This document shows positions 1 through 10,593 of a stretch of DNA of 64,000 nucleotides, in pieces. Origin of the DNA: an uncultured Caulobacteraceae bacterium. GTDB taxonomy: Bacteria > Pseudomonadota > Alphaproteobacteria > Caulobacterales > Caulobacteraceae. The first letter of the stretch is position 1. Every line of letters begins with the position of its first letter. The translations under genes were made by a program, and so were the position numbers. The stretch covers positions 1-64,000 of the forward strand of contig CAIQJF010000086.1 of NCBI GenBank assembly GCA_903872075.1. The letters are read 5' to 3'. The notes below the pieces were generated by a model that did no database searches, had not been told where the DNA came from, and worked only from the letters and a program-made list of their open reading frames with translations.

Positions 1-689
1 AGCTCCAGGGTCCACTTGGTCACCTGATCCAGGAAGTAGCGGTCGTGGGTCACCAGGATCACGCAGCCCGGGAAGTTCTCCAGGTGATGCTGCAGCCAGG
101 CCACCGACTCGGCGTCCAGGTGGTTGGTCGGTTCGTCCAGCAGCAGCATGTCGGGCTTCGACAGCAGCAGCCGCGCCAGGGCCACCCGGCGCCGCTCGCC
201 GCCCGACAGCTTGTCCACGGGGGAATCGTCCGGCGGGCAGCGCAGGGCGCCCATGGCCATCTCGATCTTGGAATCGATGTCCCACAGGTCGCCGGCGTCC
301 AGCTTCTCCTGCAGCGCGGTCATCTCCTCCATCAGCTCGTCGGTGTATTCCTCGCCCATCTTGGCGGCGACGGCGTTGTAGGCGTCGAAGACCTTCTTCT
401 CTTCGCACCAGGAGATGACATTGCCCCACACGTCCAGGCTGGGGTCGAGATGCGGCTCCTGCTCCAGATAGCCCATCTTGGTGCCGTCCAGCGCCTTGGC
501 CTCGCCGTTGAACTCCTTGTCGATGCCGGCCATGATTTTCAGCAGGGTCGACTTACCCGAGCCGTTCACCCCCACCACGCCGATCTTGGCGTCGGGATAG
601 AAGCTCAGCCAGACGTTCTCGAACAGCTTCTTGCCACCGGGGAAGGTCTTCGACAGACCCTGCATCTGGAATATGTATTGAGCAGCCAT
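1..689 (-). CDS. ettA: ABC-F translation factor EttA, 3' part cut by the window edge
   Basis: The first 229 residues of an ABC-F ATPase are readable; the rest lies left of the window. Walker A (GVNGSGKST), the signature LSGGERRR and Walker B followed by DEPTNHLD are all visible in the first ATPase domain. The N-terminal stretch ([14 protein letters not shown]) and the arm-like insertion between Walker A and the signature are typical of EttA, which binds the ribosomal E site and gates early elongation according to the ATP/ADP ratio. There is no membrane segment, as expected for ABC-F. The start ATG is preceded by GGAG. It is transcribed away from the amidase gene. A second ABC-F gene (uup) lies at the other end of the window. 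Confidence 0.93.
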   Translation of the reverse strand, partial: MAAQYIFQMQGLSKTFPGGKKLFENVWLSFYPDAKIGVVGVNGSGKSTLLKIMAGIDKEFNGEAKALDGTKMGYLEQEPHLDPSLDVWGNVISWCEEKKVFDAYNAVAAKMGEEYTDELMEEMTALQEKLDAGDLWDIDSKIEMAMGALRCPPDDSPVDKLSGGERRRVALARLLLSKPDMLLLDEPTNHLDAESVAWLQHHLENFPGCVILVTHDRYFLDQVTKWTLE

Positions 690-787
690 GCGGGCTCCGC
701 GGCGGAATTTGGTTGTAAGGAGGTAGGGCGGGACATAGCGAGGGCGGCGCCCCTTGCCAAGTCGGCCACGCCGTTCAAGGTGCGCCC

Positions 788-2359
788 ATGACCAAAAACA
801 CCCTTCTGACGCCGGGCTTATTCCTGGCCGCGAGTCTGATATTGAGCGGAGCGGCCCAGGCGGCCCCCGGAGACAGTTCGACCATGCCGCAAGGCGCCCG
901 CCCCCGCGATCTCACCGTCGAACAGCTGCGCAGCCAGTTGTGGGCCGGCCGCGTCACCAGCGCCGCCCTGGTGGCCCGCTATCAGGCCGCCATCGCCGCC
1001 GCCGACCGGCAGGGACCGGCCTATCGCGCCGTGGTCGCCCTCAATCCCCAGGCCGGCGCCCAGGCCGCCGCGCTGGACGCGGCGCGCCGTCCGCGCCAGG
1101 CCGCCGCCGCCCTCGACGGGGTGCCGATCCTGATCAAGGACAATATCGATTCCGACGACGGCCTGCCCACCACCGCCGGCTCCCTGGCCCTGAAGGACAA
1201 TATCACCGGCCGCGACGCCCCCGTGGTCGCCCGGCTGAAGGCGGCCGGGGCGGTGATCCTGGGCAAGACCAATCTCTCCGAGTGGGCCAATTTCCGCTCG
1301 ACCCACTCCAACAGTGGCTGGAGCGGCGTCGGCGGCCAGACGCGCAACGCCCGCGACCCCTTGCGCAATCCCTGCGGCTCCAGCTCCGGTTCGGCCGTGG
1401 CCGTGGCCGCCGGCTTCGCCCCCGCCGCCATCGGCACCGAAACCGACGGCTCCATCGTCTGCCCCTCCGCGGTCAACGGCGTCGTCGGCCTCAAGCCCAC
1501 CGTCGGCCTGGTGCCGCGCACCCACATCGTGCCCATCAGCCACAGCCAGGACACCGCCGGGCCGATCACCCTCACTGTCCGCGACGCCGCCATCCTGCTC
1601 ACCGCCATCGCCGGGTCCGATCCCTCCGATCCCGCCACCCGCGACGCCGACGCTCACAAGACCGACTACAGCGCCCGGCTCGATCCCGGCGCCCTGCGCG
1701 GGGCCCGAATCGGGGTCATGCGCTTCTGCGCCGGCTTCCATCCGGCCACCGATGTGGTGTTCGAGGCCGCCCTGGACCGCCTGCGCGCCGCCGGCGCCGT
1801 GCTCGTCGAACTCACCGACTCGCCCGACCGCAAGGCCCTGGGCGCGGCCGAGGAGAAGGTGCTGCTCACCGAGTTCAAGGCCGATCTGGAGACCTATCTG
1901 GCCTCCACCTCCCCCGACCGGGTGAAGACCCGCACCCTGGCCGACCTGATCGCCTTCAACAAGGCCCACGCATCCGAGGAGATGCCCCTGTTCGGCCAGG
2001 AGCTGTTTGAAATGGCCGAGAAGACCGGCGGCCTCGCCGACCCCGACTATCTGGCCGCCCTGGCTGCCGGCAAACGCCTGGCCGGACCCGAGGGCATCGA
2101 CCGCCTCCTGGCCCAGGGCGGAGTCGTCGCCCTTGTCGCTCCGACCATGGGGCCGGCCGGCCTGATCGATCCGCTGCTGGGCGATCATTTCGTCAGCGGC
2201 AACACCGACGGCCTGCCCGCGATCGCCGGCTATCCCCATCTCACCGTGCCCATGGGCGCGGTTCAGGGGATGCCCGTGGGCCTGTCGTTCATCGGCCCGG
2301 CCTGGTCCGAGGCGAGCCTGCTCGCCCTGGGCTACGCCTTCGAACAGGCGGCGCGATGA
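788..2359 (+). CDS. Exported amidase-signature family hydrolase
   Basis: 523 residues. The first 26 form a signal peptide ending AQA-A, so the enzyme is probably periplasmic. The amidase-signature Ser-cisSer-Lys triad can be assigned: Lys117 in GVPILIKDN, Ser198 in the GSSSGS loop and the nucleophile Ser222 in TDGSI. The spacing (24 residues between the serines) is standard for the family, which hydrolyses carboxamides. It is longer than GatA (about 490) because of the leader. The stop overlaps the queC start by 4 bases, so the genes are cotranscribed, though no functional link to deazaguanine synthesis is obvious. AAGGTG lies 5 bases before the ATG. The substrate cannot be told from sequence. 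Confidence 0.9.
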   Translation: MTKNTLLTPGLFLAASLILSGAAQAAPGDSSTMPQGARPRDLTVEQLRSQLWAGRVTSAALVARYQAAIAAADRQGPAYRAVVALNPQAGAQAAALDAARRPRQAAAALDGVPILIKDNIDSDDGLPTTAGSLALKDNITGRDAPVVARLKAAGAVILGKTNLSEWANFRSTHSNSGWSGVGGQTRNARDPLRNPCGSSSGSAVAVAAGFAPAAIGTETDGSIVCPSAVNGVVGLKPTVGLVPRTHIVPISHSQDTAGPITLTVRDAAILLTAIAGSDPSDPATRDADAHKTDYSARLDPGALRGARIGVMRFCAGFHPATDVVFEAALDRLRAAGAVLVELTDSPDRKALGAAEEKVLLTEFKADLETYLASTSPDRVKTRTLADLIAFNKAHASEEMPLFGQELFEMAEKTGGLADPDYLAALAAGKRLAGPEGIDRLLAQGGVVALVAPTMGPAGLIDPLLGDHFVSGNTDGLPAIAGYPHLTVPMGAVQGMPVGLSFIGPAWSEASLLALGYAFEQAAR

Positions 2360-3081
2360 GTCTGTCCGACCGCGGGGCGCTTGTTCTCTTTTCCGGCGGT
2401 CAGGATTCCACCGCCTGCCTCGCCTGGGCCCTCGACCGCTACACCCATGTGGAGACCCTGGGCTTCGACTACGGTCAGCGCCACGCCGTGGAGCTCACCG
2501 CCCGGATCGCCGTGCGCGACGCCATCGCGGTGGCCTTCCCTGGGTGGACGCCGCGCCTGGGCGCCGACCATTCCCTCGACATCCGCGCCTTCGGGGCCAT
2601 CGGCGAGACGGCCCTGACCACCGATCAGGCCATCGTCATGACCGCCCGCGGCCTGCCCTCCACCTTCGTCCCCGGCCGCAACCTGGTCTTTCTCACCTAT
2701 GCCGCCGCCCTGGCCGATCGGCTGGGTCTGTCGGACCTGGTCGGCGGCATGTGCGAGACCGACTTCTCCGGCTATCCCGACTGCCGGCGTGACACCCTCG
2801 ACGCCCAGGAGACCGCCCTGCGCCTGGGCCTGGACCGGGACGTCCGGATCGTCACGCCGCTCATGCGCCTGACCAAGGCCCAGACCTGGGCCCTGGCCCA
2901 GGGCCTGGGCGGCGAGGCCTTGATCGAGATCACGGTGAGAGACAGCCACACCTGCTACCAGGGCGCGCGTGAGCCCCTGCACGCCTGGGGCGCGGGCTGC
3001 GGCGCCTGCCCGGCCTGCGAGCTGCGCGCCAAGGGGTTCGACGCGTGGATGGCCGAGGGAAAGCCGGGACTTAAGCCATGA
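2356..3081 (+). CDS. queC: 7-cyano-7-deazaguanine (preQ0) synthase QueC
   Basis: 241 residues, normal length. QueC is an ATP-dependent enzyme that converts 7-carboxy-7-deazaguanine and ammonia to preQ0 in queuosine biosynthesis. The N-terminal PP-loop SGGQDS (residues 13-18) binds ATP. The C-terminal zinc site is complete with Cys200, Cys215, Cys218 and Cys221 (CGACPAC). The gene overlaps both the amidase upstream and queE downstream by 4 bases (ATGA), indicating translational coupling. No preQ1 riboswitch is seen upstream, because the leader is coding. Confidence 0.97.
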   Translation: MSLSDRGALVLFSGGQDSTACLAWALDRYTHVETLGFDYGQRHAVELTARIAVRDAIAVAFPGWTPRLGADHSLDIRAFGAIGETALTTDQAIVMTARGLPSTFVPGRNLVFLTYAAALADRLGLSDLVGGMCETDFSGYPDCRRDTLDAQETALRLGLDRDVRIVTPLMRLTKAQTWALAQGLGGEALIEITVRDSHTCYQGAREPLHAWGAGCGACPACELRAKGFDAWMAEGKPGLKP

Positions 3082-3710
3082 CCTATACGGTGAAGGAGAT
3101 TTTCCTGACCCTGCAGGGCGAGGGAGGCCAGGCCGGCCGGGCGGCCGTGTTCTGCCGCTTTTCCGGCTGCAACCTGTGGTCGGGCCGCGAGTCCGACCGC
3201 GCTTCGGCCGTCTGCAACTTCTGCGACACCGACTTCGTCGGCACCGACGGCGAGGGCGGTGGCAAGTTCGCCACGGCGGCGGACCTCGTGGCGGCCGTGG
3301 CCGAACGGTGGCCGATCGGCGCGGGCGACCGCCTGGTGGTGTGCACCGGCGGCGAGCCGCTGCTGCAGCTCGACCAACCGCTGATCGACACGTTCCACGC
3401 CGCCGGTTTCGAGATCGCCGTGGAGACCAACGGCACCCTGCCCGCCCCGCCCGAGATCGACTGGATCTGCGTCAGCCCCAAGGCCGCCGCCGTCGTCCTG
3501 CAGACCTGGGGCCAGGATCTCAAGCTGGTCTATCCCCAGCCCGGCGTCGATCCGGCCAGTTTCGAGCACCTGGATTTCGAGCGCTTCTATCTTCAGCCCA
3601 TGGACAACCCGAACCGGGGCGCCAACACCGACGCCGCCATCGCCTACTGCCTGGCCAACCCCAAATGGCGCCTGAGCATGCAGACACATAAGTATCTGGG
3701 CCTGCCGTAG
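3078..3710 (+). CDS. queE: 7-carboxy-7-deazaguanine synthase QueE (radical SAM)
   Basis: 210 residues. It rearranges 6-carboxy-tetrahydropterin to 7-carboxy-7-deazaguanine. The [4Fe-4S] ligands are Cys31, Cys46 and Cys49, a C-X14-C-X2-C pattern instead of the canonical radical-SAM CX3CX2C. This longer loop is known from one QueE subclass. The substrate motif LQGEG (residues 12-16) and the SAM-contacting TGGEP are present. It lies between queC (4-base overlap) and queD (51-base gap). Confidence 0.96.
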   Translation: MTYTVKEIFLTLQGEGGQAGRAAVFCRFSGCNLWSGRESDRASAVCNFCDTDFVGTDGEGGGKFATAADLVAAVAERWPIGAGDRLVVCTGGEPLLQLDQPLIDTFHAAGFEIAVETNGTLPAPPEIDWICVSPKAAAVVLQTWGQDLKLVYPQPGVDPASFEHLDFERFYLQPMDNPNRGANTDAAIAYCLANPKWRLSMQTHKYLGLP

Positions 3711-3761
3711 GGACACGCCCCGGATTGAATCCCGGGCCAAAAGGTGGTCCATGCCGCCGCC

Positions 3762-4136
3762 ATGTCCGAGCCCCTGTTTGAAATCACCAAGGCCGCCACC
3801 TTCGACGCGGCCCACCGCCTGCCCAATGGTCCGTCGGACAGCCCCTATACGCGCCTGCACGGCCACTCCTTCCAGGTCGAGGCCAGCGTGCGCGGTCCGG
3901 CCGTGGGTCCTGTCGGCTGGGTGGCCGATCTCGCCAGCCTCGATCAGGCGCTGAAGGCCGTGGCCGCCGAACTCGATCACTCCCTGCTCAATGAGCATGA
4001 GGGTCTGGCCAGCCCGACCCTCGAAGCGATCTGCCTGCTGTTCGCGGGGCGGCTGAAGCCCGCCTTCCCCGGCCTCTGCCGCATCGTCGTCTCCCGCCCC
4101 ACCGTCGGCGAGCGCTGCGCCCTGGCCGTGGAGTAG
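3762..4136 (+). CDS. queD: QueD-like 6-carboxy-tetrahydropterin synthase, catalytic Cys replaced by Tyr
   Basis: 124 residues from the ATG that begins MSEPLFE; an in-frame GTG lies 18 bases upstream. It belongs to the PTPS/QueD T-fold family, which makes 6-carboxy-tetrahydropterin from dihydroneopterin triphosphate. The zinc histidines are present (His18 in FDAAH, His33 and His35 in LHGH) and so is the Leu-Asp-His motif. The residue aligned with the catalytic cysteine of E. coli QueD (CGRLHGH) is Tyr29 here (YTRLHGH), and the C-terminal Glu-Thr of E. coli aligns with Pro-Thr. Its place right after queC-queE supports a QueD role. The changed residues leave open an altered mechanism or a different pterin reaction. 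Confidence 0.82.
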   Translation: MSEPLFEITKAATFDAAHRLPNGPSDSPYTRLHGHSFQVEASVRGPAVGPVGWVADLASLDQALKAVAAELDHSLLNEHEGLASPTLEAICLLFAGRLKPAFPGLCRIVVSRPTVGERCALAVE

Positions 4137-4180
4137 GGCTGGCGCCAATGGGCGGAATTGCCTCATATCTCCGGTAACGA

Positions 4181-4202
4181 GGGCGCGGACCAAATCGCGC
4201 CC
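4181..4202. repeat. GC hairpin between queD and an acyl-CoA synthetase gene
   Basis: Perfect 7-base inverted repeat GGGCGCG / CGCGCCC with an 8-base loop, 45 bases after queD and just before the next gene. There is no T-run, so it is at best a weak terminator or an mRNA-end stabiliser for the que operon. Confidence 0.35.
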
Positions 4203-4232
4203 CGGGATTGAGACACCGGGAGCTTCGCTGAG

Positions 4233-5774
4233 ATGAGCTACATCGCCGACCATGCGCGCCTGACGCCGGACAAGCCGGCCCTGATCTCGGCCGACACCGG
4301 GGCGGCGGTGACTTACGGGGAGCTTGAGGAGCGCTCCAACCGCCTGGCGCAGTTCCTGTATGCCCAGGGCCTGCGGCGCGGCGACCACATCGCCGTGCTG
4401 ATGGAGAACAACCTCGCCTTCATGGATCCGGTCTGGGCGGCCTTCCGCTCGGGGCTCTATGTCACCGCCGTCAACCGCTACCTGCCCGCCGACGAGGTCG
4501 CCTATATCGTCCACGACTGCGGGGCCAAGGCGGTGATCACCTCCTACGCCAAGCGCGAGACCGCCGAGGCCCTCACCGACCTGATCCCCAATGTCACCAT
4601 CCGCCTGATGGTCGACGGCACGATCCCCGGCTGGGACGCCTATGAGGACGCCCTCGCCGCGGGCGCGCCAGAGCCCCTGGCCGAGGAGTGGATGGGCGAT
4701 TCCATGCTCTACAGCTCCGGCACCACCGGCCGGCCCAAGGGCATCCTGCGGCCCCTGCCCCCGGTGAGCCCGGGCGAGGGTTTCGCCGCGCGCCAGCTGA
4801 TGAACCGCTACGGCCTCAGCCCCGAGGCGGTCTACCTCTCCCCCGCCCCGCTCTATCACGCCGCGCCCCTCGGCTATGTCACGACCGTGCAGTCCTGGGG
4901 CGGGACGGTGGTGATGATGGAGCGTTTCGACGCGGAGGCATCGCTCGAACTGATCGAGCGCTACCGGGTCACCCACAGCCAGTGGGTGCCGACCATGTTC
5001 GTGCGCATGCTGAAATTGCCGGAGGAGGCGCGGAGCCACCACGATCTCTCCAGCCACCTCGTCGCCGTCCACGCCGCCGCCCCCTGCCCGGTGGAGGTCA
5101 AGCGCCAGATGATCGGCTGGTGGGGCCCGATCCTCTATGAATACTACGCGGGCACCGAGGCTTCCGGCTCGACCTTCATCACCAGCGAGGAATGGCTGGA
5201 GCATCCAGGCTCCGTGGGTCGCGCGGCGCTGGGCGTGCTGCATATCTGCGATGAGCTGGGCAATGAGCTGCCCGTGGGCGAGACGGGTCTGGTCTATTTC
5301 GAGCGCGAGACGCCGACGTTCGAATATCACAACGATCCGGCCAAGACGGCCTCGGCGCGCCATCCGCTGCACCCCGGCTGGAACGCCCTGGGCGACGTCG
5401 GCTACCTGGACGACGAGGGTTATCTCTACCTCACCGACCGTCAGGCCTTCATGATCATCTCAGGGGGGGTGAACATCTATCCCCAGGCCATCGAGGACGC
5501 CCTGGTCACCCATCCCAAGGTTCACGACGTGGCCGTATTCGGCGTGCCCGATCCGGAGATGGGCGAGGCGGTGAAAGCGGTGATCGAGGCGGCGCCGGGC
5601 TGCGAGCCGAACGACGCTCTCGCGGCCGAGCTGATGGAATTCGCGCGCTCGAAGCTGGCCCACTACATGGCCCCGCGCTCCATCGACTTCATCGCCGAGA
5701 TGCCGCGGCTGCCCACCGGCAAGCTCTATAAGCGCCTGCTGAAGGACGCTTACTGGAAGGATCGGAAAATCTAG
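4233..5774 (+). CDS. AMP-forming acyl-CoA synthetase (ANL superfamily)
   Basis: 513 residues. It activates a carboxylic acid to an acyl-adenylate and then a CoA thioester. The P-loop-like YSSGTTGRPKG near residue 162, the adenylate motif YYAGTEASG near residue 305, the hinge region with DVGYLDDEGY and TDRQAFMI, and the C-terminal catalytic lysine motif PTGKLYKR are all present. It closely resembles the enzyme encoded at 47162-48715 (shared YLSPAPLYHAAPLG, TPTH/MFVRMLKLPEEAR-type segments, and similar C-termini), so the two are paralogues. The acyl substrate is not predictable; the family includes long-chain fatty acid and steroid side-chain ligases. It is a single gene, convergent with the HiPIP gene. 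Confidence 0.88.
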   Translation: MSYIADHARLTPDKPALISADTGAAVTYGELEERSNRLAQFLYAQGLRRGDHIAVLMENNLAFMDPVWAAFRSGLYVTAVNRYLPADEVAYIVHDCGAKAVITSYAKRETAEALTDLIPNVTIRLMVDGTIPGWDAYEDALAAGAPEPLAEEWMGDSMLYSSGTTGRPKGILRPLPPVSPGEGFAARQLMNRYGLSPEAVYLSPAPLYHAAPLGYVTTVQSWGGTVVMMERFDAEASLELIERYRVTHSQWVPTMFVRMLKLPEEARSHHDLSSHLVAVHAAAPCPVEVKRQMIGWWGPILYEYYAGTEASGSTFITSEEWLEHPGSVGRAALGVLHICDELGNELPVGETGLVYFERETPTFEYHNDPAKTASARHPLHPGWNALGDVGYLDDEGYLYLTDRQAFMIISGGVNIYPQAIEDALVTHPKVHDVAVFGVPDPEMGEAVKAVIEAAPGCEPNDALAAELMEFARSKLAHYMAPRSIDFIAEMPRLPTGKLYKRLLKDAYWKDRKI

Positions 5775-5810
5775 GGGGCGAGCCGCGCCCCCTCCGGCCC
5801 TTTGGGCCAC

Positions 5811-5884
5811 CTCCCCCGTAAACGGGGGAGGAGGAGGGCAGCTCTCCTCCCCCGCGAAGCGGGGGAGGTGTCACCGAAGGTGAC
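5811..5884. repeat. Cluster of three palindromes, REP-like, between convergent genes
   Basis: Three adjacent hairpins fill the gap between two convergent genes: CTCCCCCG-TAAA-CGGGGGAG (5811-5830), a perfect 10-base stem CCTCCCCCGC-GAA-GCGGGGGAGG (5846-5868), and GTCACC-GAA-GGTGAC (5870-5884). The pattern resembles dispersed GGGGGAGG palindromes common in Caulobacterales genomes, which often sit at gene ends. It may act as a bidirectional transcription or mRNA-end element. A related palindrome lies at 28691-28730. Confidence 0.75.
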
Positions 5885-5917
5885 GGAGGGGGCGCGACCA
5901 CGCCCCCACCATTCAAC

Positions 5918-6202
5918 TTACGCCGGCTTCGGCGCGAACATGGTGCACCAGCCGGTGGCGTCGATCGGACCGGCGATGATCTTGCAGAGGTTGGTGCCGT
6001 TCGGGCCCTTGCCGGCCAGGAAATAGTTGCACTTGCTGCACTGCTGCGCGCCCTTGGGGGTGGCCTGATATTTCACATTGGTCTTGGGCATGGTGCCCGC
6101 CGCGTTGGCGGCGCCGGCTGCGGCGATCAGGGGCAGAGCTGCGGCCGTGGCTGCGCCGATGAGGATCGTGCGCCGGGTGGCCGGCAGGGATTTTTCAGAC
6201 AT
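5918..6202 (-). CDS. High-potential iron-sulfur protein (HiPIP), Tat-exported
   Basis: 94 residues. A twin-arginine-type leader (RRTILIG, residues 10-16, ending about Ala35) exports the folded protein. The mature part holds Cys55, Cys58, Cys73 and Cys86, the C-X2-C-Xn-C-Xn-C pattern of HiPIP, with the conserved Tyr45. HiPIPs carry electrons at high potential in the periplasm, from the bc1 complex to terminal oxidases or photosystems. No photosynthesis genes are nearby, so a respiratory role is more likely. It is a single gene. Confidence 0.92.
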   Translation of the reverse strand: MSEKSLPATRRTILIGAATAAALPLIAAAGAANAAGTMPKTNVKYQATPKGAQQCSKCNYFLAGKGPNGTNLCKIIAGPIDATGWCTMFAPKPA

Positions 6203-6322
6203 TCAGTCACCTTTCAAAGCGAACGCGAGCGAATCCTCGCTGGCGCCCAGTTAATGCACCGAACCTGAATACAAAATGACAGCCGCGCCCCGGTCAAGCC
6301 CGCGCGGCCGCGCTGGCTCGGA

Positions 6323-6736
6323 TCATAGAGACGCATCCACCGCCTTCAGATGCTCCGCCGCGGCATAGGCCAGGATCATGCGGTCGGCGGTCAGCAGCGG
6401 CCAACCGTGATGGCGGGCCGTGGCGACCAGAATTCTGTCGGCGGGATCGGCGTGAAGCGAACCCGGCAGCGCTACGCTGCCGACGGCGATGGCCGGCTCC
6501 AGCGGCGCCACGGCGACACCCGGCGTTTGAAGAACGCGGTCGATCCAGGCCAGCGTATCCCCGCCGAGCGAAATCCGTCCACGGGCCGCCAGAAGCGCGA
6601 TTTCCCAAGGCGTGATCGCGGAGACAAAGACGCCCCGCGCCTCGGTCTCGCGATCGATCCTTCGGCGGGCGTCTGGGCCCAGACGGCGGTCGTTGTTCAC
6701 AGCCCAGATGAGAACATGGGTGTCCAGCAGGATCAC
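6323..6736 (-). CDS. vapC: PIN-domain VapC-type toxin
   Basis: 137 residues from the GTG that overlaps the antitoxin stop by 4 bases (GTGA); a GTG 15 bases upstream is less likely. The PIN fold carries the acidic residues of a ribonuclease: Asp in LLDTHVLIWA, Glu in TPWEIALL, and two Asp in HADPADRILVATA. VapC proteins cleave RNA, often tRNA. The coupling to the Phd-type antitoxin gene upstream supports the call. Confidence 0.9.
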   Translation of the reverse strand: MILLDTHVLIWAVNNDRRLGPDARRRIDRETEARGVFVSAITPWEIALLAARGRISLGGDTLAWIDRVLQTPGVAVAPLEPAIAVGSVALPGSLHADPADRILVATARHHGWPLLTADRMILAYAAAEHLKAVDASL

Positions 6737-6972
6737 GCCAGAGCGTCCCACTCCGAAGGCTCAACGACGGGCGCGAACGGATCGTCATAGCCGGAGACGG
6801 AGCCTTCCATCAGGCCGATCAGCGATCGCTGCGGCGCGTCGACCGGCGTGAGAACGGCCACGGGACGGCCGCGCTTGGTGATGGTCACGGGCAGGTGATC
6901 CCGAGCCATCTCATCGATGAGTTTCAGGCACTCGGCCTTGAACTGCGCGGCGCCTACGGTCTTGCCCGACAC
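6733..6972 (-). CDS. Phd/YefM-family antitoxin
   Basis: 79 residues. The chosen start is the GTG preceded by GGGAGG with 5-base spacing; longer readings have no ribosome site. The N-terminal part (GKTVGAAQFKAECLKLIDE) and the following TITKRGRPVAVL are the Phd/YefM dimerisation and DNA-binding fold. The C-terminal acidic tail (YDDPFAPVVEPSEWDALA) is the likely toxin-binding segment. It should neutralise the PIN toxin encoded downstream and repress their shared promoter. Confidence 0.9.
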   Translation of the reverse strand: MSGKTVGAAQFKAECLKLIDEMARDHLPVTITKRGRPVAVLTPVDAPQRSLIGLMEGSVSGYDDPFAPVVEPSEWDALA

Positions 6973-6993
6973 GGAAACCTCCCACACCCCGAC

Positions 6994-7006
6994 ATGTACA
7001 GGACAT
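6994..7006. promoter_or_regulatory. Possible antitoxin operator palindrome
   Basis: ATGT-ACAGG-ACAT, 22 bases before the antitoxin start, in an AT-richer stretch where the promoter should lie. Phd-type antitoxins bind short palindromes at their own promoter. The short half-sites make this tentative. Confidence 0.3.
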
Positions 7007-7058
7007 ATGGCCACTTCGACCCTTCGATCAAGGCGAGGGCGCGAGCCGAACCCGCAAC

Positions 7059-8168
7059 CTAAGCGCCGGGAACATGGCTCCCGCCGCCCGTTTGGCCGCG
7101 ATGGCGCAGGAAGGCGTCGGCCAGGACGCAGGCGGTCATGGCCTCGACCACCGGCACGGCGCGGATACCGACGCAGGGATCGTGACGGCCCTTGGTGCGC
7201 AGTTCGATCTCCTCCCCGGCCTCATTGATCGAGCGGCGCGGCGTGAGGATCGAGGAGGTGGGCTTGAAGGCGACCCGGGCGACGACGGCCTGACCGGTGG
7301 AAATGCCGCCCAGCACGCCGCCGGCGTTGTTGGCCAGGAACACCGGGCCGTCATTGCCCAGGCGCATCTCGTCGGCGTTCTCCTCGCCGGTGAGGGCGGC
7401 GGACGCGAACCCGGCGCCGATCTCCACGCCCTTGGCGGCGTTGATCGACATCAGGGCGGCGGCCAGTTCGGCGTCGAGCTTGCCATAGATCGGCGCCCCC
7501 CAGCCGGCGGGCACGCCCTCGGCCTCGACCTCCACCACCGCGCCGGTGGAGGAGCCGGCCTTGCGGATGGTCTCGAGATACTCTTCCCAGACCGGCACCA
7601 TGGCCGCGTCGGGCGACCAGAAGGGGTTGCGCGCCGTCTCGGCCCAGTCCCAGCGGGACCGGTCGATCCTGTGCGGGCCGATCTGCACCAGGGCGGCGCG
7701 GACGGTGACCCCGGCGATGACCTTGCGGGCTATGGCGCCGGCGGCCACCCGCGCGGCGGTCTCGCGGGCCGACTGACGCCCGCCGCCGCGATAGTCCCTC
7801 ACCCCGTATTTGGCGAAATAGGCGTAGTCGGCGTGGCCGGGCCTGAAGGCCGTGGCGATCTCCGAATAGTCGCGCGAGCGCTGATCGACGTTCTCGATCA
7901 TCAGGGAGATCGGCGTGCCGGTGGTCACCTGCCCATTGGTGCGCGCGTCCTCGAACACCCCGGAGAGGATCCGCACAGTGTCCGGCTCCTGGCGCTGAGT
8001 GACGAACTTGCCCTGCCCCGGCCGGCGCAGGTCGAGCCAGGTCTGAATCTCGGCGGCTGTGAGCTGGATGCCGGGGGGACAGCCGTCAACGACGCAGCCC
8101 AGAGCCGGCCCATGGCTCTCGCCCCAGGTGGTGACGCGGAAGAGATGTCCGAAGGTGTTGTGCGACAT
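7059..8168 (-). CDS. aroC: Chorismate synthase
   Basis: 369 residues, full length. It converts 5-enolpyruvylshikimate-3-phosphate to chorismate with reduced FMN, the last step of the shikimate pathway. The N-terminal signature ([16 protein letters not shown]), the FRPGHADY motif and [16 protein letters not shown] are all intact. It is divergent from pdxH with 55 bases between the starts. No other aro gene is near. Confidence 0.98.
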   Translation of the reverse strand: MSHNTFGHLFRVTTWGESHGPALGCVVDGCPPGIQLTAAEIQTWLDLRRPGQGKFVTQRQEPDTVRILSGVFEDARTNGQVTTGTPISLMIENVDQRSRDYSEIATAFRPGHADYAYFAKYGVRDYRGGGRQSARETAARVAAGAIARKVIAGVTVRAALVQIGPHRIDRSRWDWAETARNPFWSPDAAMVPVWEEYLETIRKAGSSTGAVVEVEAEGVPAGWGAPIYGKLDAELAAALMSINAAKGVEIGAGFASAALTGEENADEMRLGNDGPVFLANNAGGVLGGISTGQAVVARVAFKPTSSILTPRRSINEAGEEIELRTKGRHDPCVGIRAVPVVEAMTACVLADAFLRHRGQTGGGSHVPGA

Positions 8169-8223
8169 GACCGGGTTTCTAATGGCGAATGCCGCGCGAT
8201 GGAAATGGGCCTATAATCATCCC

Positions 8224-8889
8224 ATGACCGACACCACTCTCATCCCCCCGTCCCCGGCCGAGGACGACTATGTCCGGCAGGTTCAGGCCGCCGAGCCCCT
8301 GCCCCTGCTGCCCGAGCACGATCCCTTCGAGATCTTCCAGGAATGGCTGCGCGAGGCCGGCAAGTCCGAACCCAACGATCCGCACGCCATGACCCTGGCC
8401 ACCGTCGACGCCGACGGCCTGCCGGACGCGCGCATGGTGCTGCTCAAGGGCGTGGACGACCGCGGCTTTGTCTTCTTCACCAACACCCTGAGCGCCAAGG
8501 GCCGGGCCCTGAGCGCCAATCCCCGCTGCGCCCTGATGTTCCACTGGAAGTCGCTGCGACGGTCGGTGCGTATCCGGGGCGACGTCGAGCGGGTCACCGA
8601 CACGGAGGCGGACGCCTATTTCGCCACCCGCGCGCGCTCCGCTCAGATCGGCGCCTGGGCCTCGGAACAGTCCCAGCCCCTGCCCGACCGCTTCGCCCTG
8701 GAAAAGCGCGTCGCCAGCATCGGACTGAAGTTCGGGGTCGGTCCCGTGCCTCGCCCGCCGCACTGGTCGGGCTACCGCGTCCTGCCGTCCACCATGGAGT
8801 TCTGGCGCGACCGGCCGTTCCGCCTGCACGAGCGGCTGAAGTACCACCATGCGGCGGGGGGCTGGACGACCGAGCGTCTCTATCCCTAA
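8224..8889 (+). CDS. pdxH: Pyridoxine/pyridoxamine 5'-phosphate oxidase
   Basis: 221 residues from the ATG beginning MTDTTLIPP; upstream in-frame sequence overlaps aroC and is not conserved-looking. This FMN enzyme makes pyridoxal 5'-phosphate. FMN-binding RMVLLKG and [10 protein letters not shown], the substrate-site [10 protein letters not shown] and the C-terminal FRLHERL with its catalytic Arg are present. The C-terminus WTTERLYP matches the family. Confidence 0.97.
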   Translation: MTDTTLIPPSPAEDDYVRQVQAAEPLPLLPEHDPFEIFQEWLREAGKSEPNDPHAMTLATVDADGLPDARMVLLKGVDDRGFVFFTNTLSAKGRALSANPRCALMFHWKSLRRSVRIRGDVERVTDTEADAYFATRARSAQIGAWASEQSQPLPDRFALEKRVASIGLKFGVGPVPRPPHWSGYRVLPSTMEFWRDRPFRLHERLKYHHAAGGWTTERLYP

Positions 8890-8927
8890 GAACCTCGCCT
8901 GAGCCGACAAAGACCGGGGAGACACCG

Positions 8928-10571
<1,644 letters not shown>

Positions 10572-10589
10572 CGCCGGCGGAGTCCGGCG
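10572..10589. repeat. Hairpin at a convergent gene end
   Basis: CGCCGG-CGGAGT-CCGGCG begins at the base after the stop codon and lies between convergent genes. It has no T-run, so termination is possible but not shown. Confidence 0.35.
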
Positions 10590-10593
10590 GCCC

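Noticed and set aside
2300-2356. preQ1 riboswitch ahead of the que genes
   Set aside because: The region is the end of the amidase coding sequence and no preQ1 aptamer pattern is seen.
2955-5372. 805-codon open frame on the minus strand across queE, queD and an acyl-CoA synthetase gene
   Set aside because: It is antisense to three well-supported genes and its translation is an Arg/Gly/His-rich string without motifs.
8343-8927. Upstream extension of the acyl-CoA synthetase at 8928, overlapping pdxH
   Set aside because: This in-frame part is pdxH read in another frame; the family N-terminus starts at the ATG at 8928 after a ribosome site.
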